From NCBI GenBank assembly GCA_017960905.1, contig JAGCYH010000020.1:1-64000 (forward strand): a DNA stretch of 64,000 nt, written 5' to 3'. The stretch is from Bacteroidales bacterium (GTDB lineage Bacteria > Bacteroidota > Bacteroidia > Bacteroidales > Marinilabiliaceae). The notes beneath the pieces were generated by a model. The model was not told the origin of the DNA. It saw nothing but the letters and a program-made list of their open reading frames with translations, and ran no database searches. Positions 34,501 to 46,500 of this stretch are shown in pieces. How positions within the stretch are numbered: the stretch's first letter is position 1; every line of letters starts with the position of its first letter. The translations under genes were made by a program, and so were the position numbers.

Positions 34501-37500
34501 GATAGGCTCTACATTGACCAACGTGAGCGTAAGCTCATCGTTGAGCGTGAGCGACTCTGTCTTGCGGTCATTGCAACCACTCGGCGAGACAAGCGTCAGG
34601 TTGAGTGTGCCGCCATTTGTCAGGCCACTCACTTTGCCTACAAGGTCGTATCCCGCAAATGCGCCTGAGCCTGTCGAAGGCGTCTGGGCTGTATATGCAA
34701 ATCCCGGGTTGTTAGAGTTGGCTGTTCCCGACCAGTTGAAGCTATAAGTGTCGTACGTTGTAAATTCGTGGAGAACATACACCTCGACAGTTCTGCTTGC
34801 AACATCACACGCATCGACCAAGTTGAGTTTGAAGTCAACTATCTGATCTTCGCTGAGCGTAACGTTCGACGACTCTGCATAGCAGCCGTCTTTGTCGTCG
34901 CCCTCGTAGATGCGCACTTTGTAAGTGCCCGCGCTGAAGCCACTGAACGTAGAACCGTTGCGTATCCACTGCGACGATGGCAGCTCGTTGAACGAGCTGC
35001 CGCCCGTGTCAACGGCTTTGTACCATACATAATTCACTGTTCGGGTCAATCCCGTTGTCGTTACGTTGAGTACTATACGACCGTCGCTGTTGCCATTGCA
35101 CGTTACGTCGGTCTTCGATGCTACAGAAACACTAAGTTTCTTCTGGAACGTAAGCGTTATGTCGTTCAAAGTATACTTGCCTTTGTTTATATCCTCATCG
35201 TCGGTAACGACGATGGTATATGTGCCTTCGCCCAAATTGACGAAACTAATTGAGCCCGAAGATCTTACAGCATCGATTGTTTCAACGCTGTTCTTGTCAT
35301 CGTAAACTGTGCCATTGACTAAATCTGTCACTACATAATGCAGCTTCTCGTTGTCGGTCTGACCTTCGACAGCGACTGTAATAGTACCGTCTTCCGATGT
35401 TTCGCATTGCGGTTGCGCAACTGACGGTCGGGCATTCATACCAAAGTTCAACCTAACGAGGCAAGTCGACGGGTCGCTGTTGGGGTTATTGTCAGTTATC
35501 TCAATATCATAAACACCAGCAGCCAACGATGATATGGTAAATTCGGCCTCGGAGTCGATAGCAGGAACTGTTACGTCTATATCTTGCGCTACCGACGAAC
35601 CAGTTGTGTTGTTAGTCAGTTTATACTTGTAGCTGTATTTTCTGCTACCGTCGGTCAGCGTCTCCACAGGCATACCGCCACCAACATTGATTTTAACCTC
35701 ACCTGTTGTAGCGCCAGCTGTCATTTCATACGACACAAGCGAAGCTGTAACTGGCTCAGTCTGAAGTACCGAAACCATTTCTACTTTTTCGCAATTATTG
35801 GCATCGGTAATAACTACCGCATAATCACCGGCTGGAATATTGTCGAACACTACAAGGTTGTTCTCGTGTATGCCACTCTGTTGCGCCGCTATAGCCGACG
35901 AATGTACCGTACCAACCTTAAGCAGAATAGAATAAGGAGCCACGCCGCCACGCGGACGGACAGATACCTGTCCGTCACTCGCTGCCGGATTACAGCTTGT
36001 TATGTTCTTGGCTGCAACATCAGCAACTACATCATAACTATCTAAGTATATGTATTTTACATCCTCACAATTATATGCCGTATTCGTAACAGTTACTTCG
36101 TACCAACCCGACGGACCATCGAGTTCGTATGGCGTAGTCTGCAACACATGTACCGTTGTCGGACATGTTCCAAAGGTGAGACTTGACGGATTGCTCGTGG
36201 CATCACCTGCAGCATACTTCCACGAGTATGTATAGTCGTATTGCGAATACTTAGGTTTCGCATCGACTGATATGTGGCCATCGTTATTGCCCGAGCATGA
36301 AACGTTCTTATTCTCAACCGTTTCAATGAATATCTTCGACGGTAAGAATAACGACTCTGAATGTGAGCACAGAGCATTGTGATTGTCGGTTACAGTAAGA
36401 GTATAGGTTCCGCCGTTCGGCAGAACCGATGTGGCCGGATACGTGAATGTAAACGTTGTAGGTATTGAGTCGCCCGACCAAACGAAGTTATAATTGCTTT
36501 CTTCTCCGTCGTACGAGAAGTTAGCTACCGTCAGCGTACGGCTGTCATAACTGCAAGCGTCGTCGACTTGCAAACCGAATACTATCGGTTTGATGCCTGT
36601 AATCTTAGTTGTTCCAACATACTCACAACCAGTAAGAGCCGAATATGCCGTAAGTGTATATTCAACCTCTTTAGGCGTTATGCCATCGGCATCAAAGTCG
36701 CCCTTGAGTGCAGCATTCTCAAGATAATACTGGTTCGTTACACCTGTCGGACGGGCTATATTAACTGGCTTATAATAGCTGTTCGGGCCAGTCCATACAA
36801 ACGTCATATTCTGAATCTCAGCCGTTGTAAATCCATTGAGCGATACAAGAGCCTGGGTTACTACACCATCGCCAGCACACTTCTCGGGCGATTTAACAAA
36901 CTCGTCGAATGTTACAACTTTCTGATATTCAAGCTGTACGTATTGTGTGAACGCACATTCGCAATCGCTCGTGCAGCCAAGCTCTTTGTTTCTTCCCGTA
37001 TCTACAACTTTCACCATGTACCAGCCCGGTTCAAGGTTGTCTATCGAGCTCTTACCATTAGGATATTCTGTACTGCGAGTACAATCATACGCTGTATATG
37101 AGTTCAAATCTGTAGGATCGGCAGGTGCGCCTGTTCCTGCATATTTGTACCAGTCGTAAGTAAGCGCGCCAACTGCATTTTCGGTCTTAACCTCAAGGAC
37201 ACCCTTCGAGCTGTTAGCGCAAACTGGTTGACTTACAAGCAATTCGAGCTTAAATTGCGTAAGCACAATATCGGTATATTCGAGGAAGCAGGTGTTGAGC
37301 AAGCCAGCGTCTTGCTCAACCGAGTTGTAATCGTTGATTACAAGTCGGTATGTGCCTTCATCAAGACCTTGATTTGTTAATGACGAGTCGTCGCCAATAG
37401 TAAGTTCAGTACCTGTAGCAGGCTCAGTTTGATCCTTTATCACACCCGAGCGGTACGAACTGTTCGAGCCGTCTTTGTACAAATTCCATACATAGTGTAT

Positions 37501-40500
37501 ATAGTCCGAAGCGTCGGTAGCACCGCCGCTGATAACAACTTTGATGCGGCCAGTGTTCTCGGCGCAGAGTTCTGCGTCGAATTCAAGTTTTTGCATCTGG
37601 CTCAAATCCTTCACTTCCACGTCGTTGATAGTAACCTTCACACCGTTACCATCGACCACAGAAACATTGTAAAGACCTGCAGCCAAGCCACTTATAGTAT
37701 AAGTGGCGTTCTTATCGCCCGATGTAAGAGGTTCTATCGGCGCTGCGTTTTGTTTCTCATCACCAAGATATACATCGTAGTTCGGTTCGCCATTGAATGT
37801 CAGCACTATAGATCCGTCCTGACCCTGATAGCATGGGTTGTTGACTACTGTGTAGTCAACCTGCAAAGCATTACCCATCACGGTGAATGTCTTCTCGAAG
37901 TAGCACTTGCCGCTATCATCGACCTTTATAACGAAGTCTTTAGATGCGAGACGGTTGTTGCTTGCATCGCGAACCGAAAGGCCGTCGACAGGGTTAGCGT
38001 TGTCGGCGCCAAGCTGAGTCGTCTGATCGTCAACAGCATACCACTTCCAATTATATTCGAGTCCGATACCGCCTTCTGGAGCTTTTATCTCGATAGAACC
38101 AATGTTCTCGCCATTGTCAGCAATAATCTGCTCTTTCTCGATACGTATGTTTTCAGGTTGCAGAATCGACACCTCGTTGGTGTTGGCGTAGCAACCAGCG
38201 TTATCGTTAGGTCCGTTGTAAACTCTCACAAAGTAGCGACCTGCCTTTCCGCTTTGCAGCGTAAAGGTTGCTTCCGACTCACCGGAAGTGACTGTTACAG
38301 CCTTGGTATCAACCAGTGTTTCAACATCTTGCATCGTACCTGTGCCGTCATCGACTTGGTCGATGCGGAACAATTTGTAGAAGTGCGATGTAGAAGCGCC
38401 CCAATATGCTTTAGCTGTTATGGTAGCTGTTGATTTAGCACTTGAAATGGTTTCAACCTCATTGTCGGCGCACTCGTAATTTGTTGTGCCAGTGATTTCT
38501 GCCGAAATAGAAGGCTCTACATCAACATCTTTCGAGCCTTCGCAAATATAAGTTTTGTCGTTGCCATCGACGGTATACTGACCATCGTTAATCCACGAAG
38601 CACGGTAACGTACCTGATATTGTGTCTGTCCGGTTATCGTAGACAGGTCGATGCCGAAGCGCTTATCGACACCATCGTTGACTACAGCCCAGTCGTTAAC
38701 CATGAGCCAGTCAGTACCATCTGACTTCCATACGGAGAGTTCGAACTTAGCAGTATGGTGGCGTGGGTTGTCGCTTGCGGCAACCGTATTCCACGAGCCC
38801 TGTACATTACTAGTAATTGTCTGAGTACAAGGGTCGAACACTGGTTCGGCCAGTGTTATTACACCTGGTTCCCAAATACTTACGGGCAACGATGTCTGGC
38901 AACCTTTGTCGTCTCTTACATAGAGTGTATAAAGGCCTTTATCAAGACCATCGAAACGTGGTGTGTTTTGTTCTGTGCCACTTGCACCCAACTTATAGGT
39001 ATACAAGCTCAGATTACCATAGTCGGCAATATTGCCGCCCTTCATCTCGGTAACCTCTATCGCACCAGTGCTGCCGAAGCAATCGATATCTTCGTACGCT
39101 ACGCGTACGATTTCAATGTCGTCGCTCGGTTCGGTTATAGTGAATTTCTCACTGTAGAGGCAGTTAGGATAGCCGGCATATTTGAACCAAATACGATACT
39201 CACCAGCCTTAAAGCCAGTAACGGTTAACTCATGAGTATCAAGCACTTGACCATCAAGAGCATTCGAGTCAGTGCCAGTCGCATTGTAACCAACCTGAGT
39301 CTCCAAGCCCAAACTTGTTACCACATACTTCTTCGCAGTGGCATAATCCGACACGCGTTTCCAGCCCGAAGCCGATGATGTTACCATCACGCCATCGGCC
39401 TCTATTATGAAGTTGACATCCGATGTAAATGTCTTATATTCAGCAAAATTAGCGCTTGCCACAGCTGGGTCGGTGTAGGTCAGTTTGTCCTTCAGATGTG
39501 TGAAGCTGATGTTAGCCTTACCATCGCTCAAACCTTTACATGTAACCGCTACTGTATCGTGTACAGCAGTGATCTTAGGCAGTGGAGTAATGGTAAACTC
39601 AACAATATTCGAGCAAGCTTCGTTGTCGCCGGCATACACCTGAGCAGAATAAACACCAGGCTTCAGACCTTCGACTCTGGTATTTGTATTGTTGACAACC
39701 TCGCCCGAACCTTTCTTCCAAACAACGGTGTAAGAGTCTAATGTTGAGCCAATTATCTGTATCTCGGCTTTACCCAGACCGTCGGCACAAGTGCCGTCGG
39801 TACAGCAATCGTAGTTTTCGGTAACGTTCACCTTGAAGTTAACCGGTGCAACCTCACCAACCGTCTGAACCTTCGATTTATAGATACAGCCAGTAGTGTT
39901 GTCGGTTACCATAAGTACATATTTGCCAGCAGTGGCGTTACTCATTACAAATGTAGAGCCCGACAATTCAATATCATCGAGGTTGCCCGTGTCGCCTTTG
40001 AACCACTTATAAGAATACATCGACGAACCTGCAGAAACCACTTGGTCTTTGTTGCCTTTCTTCATGGCAACAAGGCGTATCTCACCATTGCCGGCACCTG
40101 TACAAGTGTTGTCAATTTCGAAATCCATCGTTATTTCCGGCTCCTTGAGCGGAATATACTTGGCTATCTCGGTTTCGCACGCGGTTATAGTTCCGGTCTT
40201 CAGACCCGAACCTGTCGGAATTGTACGGTTGTACAATTCCGTCACACCGTCTTTCTTATATATATATATGAACTGTCCGTCGCCAGAAATCACATAATTA
40301 ATTGGCAGCGAAGCCTTTACAACCCAGCCATCGTTAGGCTCGGCAGTTTGGGTTACTTTATTTGTAGCACCATCGGTTACTTTTGTTTCTATAGTATTCT
40401 CTACATAGACACCTTCACTATTAGGTGTGTTCAAAATTTCCATATCGTAAGATATGGTACCATTTGTAGCGTGGTACATCTTGAACTGATAGTAACCATA

Positions 40501-43500
40501 ATCTTTCTGCTCAAGGTTTTGTTTCTCATATTTCATGTGTGGCGTGAGCAAATCGAACGCCGAATACGGATTGTTTACCCAGTTGTCCTGCAAAGCACCT
40601 GAAGCATCGCGATAATACGGACAATAGTATATAGTATCAACAGTCTGATACAGATGCTTAGGCGATACGTAGTATTGTTTTCTAACTGTTTGGAAACAAC
40701 CACCATACGTAGCCACATCTGATTGGAATATGTAGTTGATGTTGTAAACGCCCGGCGACAGATTCTCGGGGTTGAAGTAGAACTTACCGTCGTTGTCGTT
40801 GAGGCTGCCGTCGGTCGGAACGCCCGACTTCATGTTTATTGTGCCGTCGTTGCTGACGTACTCAAGGCCGTAGTTCTTACCCGTCGAAGAGCCTTCGAGG
40901 GTAACCTCGAACCAGCCGGCACCCGGTACAAACTCTGTATCAGATAGTTTCGGGTGCGATGTCTGCAACGGATACGAACCGACATCGGTCTTGCAGAAGA
41001 ACCTTGGTTCTTCTGATTCGCTCGTAAGCGACTTCACAGCAAACGAAACTGGTGCGAAGTCGTTGATATGCACCACTTTAGAAACGCGGTATGTACAAGC
41101 ACCCGATGTATATTCGAAATATACAGTAACTTCCGGACGGTCGGCTGTCTTATATTGAGCAATATATTTTTCTATATCCAAATATGCCATTTGGCCGATA
41201 TTGTCGAACCAAATTCCGTTTTCAACGGTTACGCCTGTAGGCTGCGAAATACCACGAGCCGTGAACTCGGCATCGGTCTGCAACAGCGTACGCGAATCAA
41301 CACCGTTTATAGTGAACTTGCCATCTTTGATGGCAGTTCCTGTCGCGTGGAAGAGCAAGAACTTGTTGTACTCCGATACGGTCAGACCATCACTAGTCGA
41401 CTTGGCGGTAGTACATATTTCGTCTTCGAGGTCGATAACAACAGATGCACCATTGTCAAGATAGATACGGCGTGCCCATGGTGCGCCGCAACCTACATAA
41501 TACAAGACACGATAGTCGATATTCGGCTTCAGACTTGTGGTATAAACTGCTGAGTTGGAGATGTACTGCAAACCGGGGAAGTTGGTAGAGTTGATTTCTA
41601 TCACACCATCAACACCATCGACAGGGATTTCCGGCACATCACGTTCAGCGCCCGACCCGTCATTTTTCTTCAGCTCCTGCAAGAAGAACGTACCTGGCAC
41701 AACACCATCGACCATTTGGTCAGGTAAGAAACTCAGTATATTCTCAGCACGATACAAATTGGGGTCGGTGCTATTTGCATTCCAACACAGTTTCAGAGAT
41801 GGAATAGCATCGTTGATCAAGTCACCAGTCTGGTGGTCTTGAGTTGTTGTTGTATAGAACCAACCATCCTCATTGAGATCGTGATACGTGCCTGCCGGAT
41901 CGATATTAGACTTCTTAGTCGGGAAGTCGGGACCCGTTGTAGCATTTTGTGGTGTAGTACCATAGTAAATACCGAACGGATCAGAATTATATACAACAAA
42001 TACTTCCCAAGTGGTGTCGAGCTCGCACTCGGCACTGCCATTGTGGTTGTCGTCCGACTTGAAGTTCCAGTTGAACACATAATGGCCCGCGCCAGGAGCA
42101 CCACTCTCAAACTCCCAGATGAAAGAAGGCTGACGGATGCCGTCATCAGTCATGTCGAACTCGACTTGACCAATTCCATTATCGTCGTAAGTTACAACAG
42201 GAACGCCCGTTAAGTTCGGATTTGTAATCACAAAAGGAACCGTGCTACTTGGGTAGAAAGTGAACGAGCCATCGGCGTTTACGCTCTGAACTTTTCTGAT
42301 TGTGATTTGGCTTGTACCTGAAACTCCTTCATAATCATAATTATAGTCGTAATATGCGTCGCTTGTCGGCTTCGTGTCACCATTGACGGTTTCGCTACTT
42401 GTCTGATAACGCGACGGATAGTTGAGTAATACTCTTACTCTTGTATCGGTCAGCGCACAATAGCTACGCTGCATGTTGTGCTTCAATTCGCGCTTGATGC
42501 GAATTGTCTTTGATATACTTGCGTTACATTGGTCGTTTTGGTTGTTGCGGCACTCGGCTCCGTTGTCGACATAAAGGTTTATGTCGCCAACGCCTAAGTT
42601 CTCGCGAGCGAGAACGCAAGGTACAAAGTAGTAGTAATCAACCATATCGACACCGCCGACGTTTTTCGTCTTCGAGCGCACGTAGTTGCCACCCGAGAAT
42701 GAATAGTAGTATGTGCCAGCTGCCGGATCGGTGTACGACGAGAGGTCGATTGCTTTCTTATAAGAGTAGGCGTTGTTGGCTGTCAACAGTCCGTCGGTAA
42801 GGTCGTACGACGAGACTATACCAGTTGCACCGCCAAAGTCGTAGTAAGCATCTTCGGTAACTGTCACTTTCTCTACGAACGTGCCATGTGTGTGGTCCTT
42901 AGATATGTTGGAGATAACAACCACACGAACTCCGTCGGGAGCTGCCACTTGCATAGTACGCGAGCTCCAAGGTAGCGTATATGAAACCTGGTTGCCGTTA
43001 GCGCGAAGCACCACCGATTCCTCATATATATTATCTTCATTATAGCCCAGAGGGAATCCTGCTATAGTATAAGTATACGTTCTAACTTTAGAATTAGTGT
43101 GCGGCAAAATGTGCGTTCCATCTGTTGCCTTTTCCTTAGTAATAATTGGCGAGCCATCGTCATAGTACTGATACTGATACACATAGGGTACTAATCGGTA
43201 CTCGTTGCAATCGTCGGGGCAGATGTAATCTTCAGAGAATCCCTTTTGGAAACCTTTCGGGAAACCTTGTATTTCGAAGAAAATTTCATCAGCCACAGGC
43301 TGATAAAGCTTCGATTCTTTCTTAACAGTATAAACACAACCTGTGGCGCCATCTTTGTACTCATAAGTAAACTCTACAGTTTTACCGTTACTGTTACCGC
43401 GGTAACGAAGCACCGGACTGAAGGTATAGCGCCATGTCAGCCCGTCGTCGGCGGGCTGGTCTTGCTCCATGACACCTTCGCACAAGAGTTTGGCATAACC

Positions 43501-46500
43501 ATACTCGTTGAGTATGGTGTTCGGATAACCTTCGATGGTAATCAGGTCGTTGGTACAATAGCAGTCGTCGGCGTAGATACCATACTCACCTATCTTACGT
43601 TTGTCGTTGACGGTCATTTTACCATCGACGAAGAATACATCGGCACACCAAGCAGCTTTGTAACGTATGGTATAAGTTACACTATTCGCTTCGGCCTGCA
43701 TAGCAGGCACGAAGCCCGGGCAGTTGGCTGCCAACCATGTCGGGTCGATGCCATGTGGTGTATATATCTTAGGATCAAACACATACGAACCATTAACCAT
43801 TTTGGTAATCTGGCACAACTGCGTTTGGTCGGCACCTACTATATAATAAGTACCATCGCCTGGCGAGAAGAACTCTTTAAGAGTTACGGGGTCGGAATCC
43901 TCGCAAAGCGACCAGCGCGGGTCGTCCTGGTCAATCTGCAATGCAGTCTGGTTTGGTTTGATAATTATCTCAACATCGGTAAGTTGCGAAGCGCAACCAT
44001 TTGTCGTACCATCCTGAGCCTGAACATAATAGTGGCGGTGATAGTTGCCATCGGCATCGAAGTTCGATGGGTCGTTGCGGTCAACATCGCGCGGAATTTC
44101 AATCTGGAACACATAAGTGTCGCCATTATCGTTCGGGTCGTGCGGGTCGGCGGTGTGCACAGGCACAGCTCCGGCCACTTGGTCGGTATTGTACCAATAG
44201 TATTTCGTATTGGGCGAAGCACCAGCCGAATTGGCAATCATTGTACCCTGGTCGCCTTCACAAGCCACAAGACCACCTTCGAGAGTCGTAGTCGAAACCG
44301 TCGGTTTCGACGGTTCGGGCTCAACCGAGAAGGTCAGCAACGTCGACTCACAATTGCTTATAGATGCAGAGGTTGTTAGTACCTGAATGGTTACGTTACC
44401 AGTTTCGAGGTCGTAGTCGTTGGCAACAAATGTATAATTGTATGTGTAACTATTTATCTGTGTTACTCTTGAATCTGTCGCACTATGTACTAATTTGTCA
44501 GTACCAACACCCATCACTCTGATGTCGAACGTATAACCCGCATCGTTAGGCACGCCATACTGTATCTGAACAGTGTAAGGCGTATCACCGTTAGACGTCA
44601 TACAGAAGTGGTCGGGAATATCAGAAGTCAGAACCGGGTTTTTGTCGAACTGCTTAACAGAGATACGCGGCTTGCCATCGGACATACAACCTTGACCATT
44701 GACACCGACAATATAATAATCGCCAGCTTCAACGCCCTGATTTTGAGCTACATTCTGGAATCGAACCACAGTACCGTCGTCCGATTTAACAACCTGAGTC
44801 TGATACTCAGCATTGGTATCGTAGTTGAAGAGTTTATATGTGGTATTCGGATCTACACCAGTTATCTCAACCACAGCACCATTGTCGCCGCAGTAGTAGA
44901 ACGGCTCCGTAGGAGCCGTTGGTGTAACCGGCTTAGCCTCAACGAAAGCGCTACCAGGAATATCTACAGTACAAGCACTTACGCCTTTGGGTTTGGCCAT
45001 CACATAAAAAGTCTGGTTTTGGGCATCGGCACTCACATAGCCGAAATCGACAGTATTCGTTCCATCACCATCTTTGCTACCTTTTATTATTGGGTTGCCC
45101 AACGCGTCTTTGGTGTAAATGACATACTCGACACCAGTTTCATTTGGGCCTTCGACCCAAATGTGCGTAACGCACTCATTACCAGTCTGTCGTTCAGAGC
45201 GAACCGACAGACCGGTGGTCGATGGCTGAGCTATAACAGAGATGGTATTGCCTGTTATCTTGGTTGCTTCGCAACCACCTTTGCTGATACCAGTTATGGT
45301 ATATTCGCCACTCTGCGTTACGATGAACGGATACGTAGCTCCTGTAACTTCTACACCATCCTTCCAGAGGAAGTAAGTAGCATTGGGGTCGGGATGTAAG
45401 ACCTCAATGGTATACCCCGACTCACCGGCACATACAGTGCCGGTTTCGGCAAGTGTAACATCGGGTGCCGGCGCATCGTCGATGACGAAATTGCCAAGCA
45501 CCTGCTCGCAGGTAACATTTGTCTTAACAGTATACGTACCTGATTCGCTCACACTATTGAAATAGAGCGGCGAGGAAAGTCCGCCGCGCTGATAGATAGT
45601 TTGCAACTCCGTAGTAGTTCCGCCCGATGTCTGATGTACCAATGTGTATCGTACTCCATCGGTAACGCCACTAACACCGAATGTGTAGTTGTTGCCGGCA
45701 CAAAGTTGGTTCGGATTCGGCACGTTCTCTTTAAGAACAATCTGACGATTCGAACCATTAGTGATTGTAAGTGAGCCACTTATTATTTGCGACGCACTAC
45801 ACCCTTCGCGTTGAGCTTTTACATAATATACGCCCGTAGTGAGTGACGAAATCGGTATTTCGGCCGATCCATTGTCGGCTAATGCTTTAACGCTCAAACC
45901 TGTAGATGTTTGTGTGGCATCACTATATAAAGTATAGGTAACATCTTTCTCTGCATTTTGTATATGCAATTTTCGGCCAGCTATATCGTTGCTGCAATAC
46001 CCCACATCGGTAATTGTAGTAGCTTCGCTGTATCCACGCACCTCAAACTCTCCATTAAGCATCTGAGCGCCTCCACTACATTCGGCAATTTCTGCCTGCA
46101 CCTTATATTTACCTGCTTCGCTGATATAGAAGCGTAAGCGCGCACCTTCTGTAGTACCTATAATATAATTAACCGATGCGCCACCTGGTGTAGTAGCAAA
46201 ACTATATGGTATATCGAATGCGCCAGTGTTCTCATTGTATTTCAAAACAGAATACTTCACACCGATCTGACTACCAGAGAGTTCCATATAAACTGTCTGA
46301 TCCCCTTCGCATCCTGTGTTAGCCGCAATGACGTAATAGGTAGTGTTGAGTTGACTGGTAATAACTTCTATTATTTGATCGCTCACCACAATCGGTGCAT
46401 TAGAACCGCAAACAGCCCACACTGAATATGTTCCAGCCTCTGTCAGCTGTGGAACAGCTCCACTTGAACCTATTGTCAAATAATAAGCATCATCTTTATA

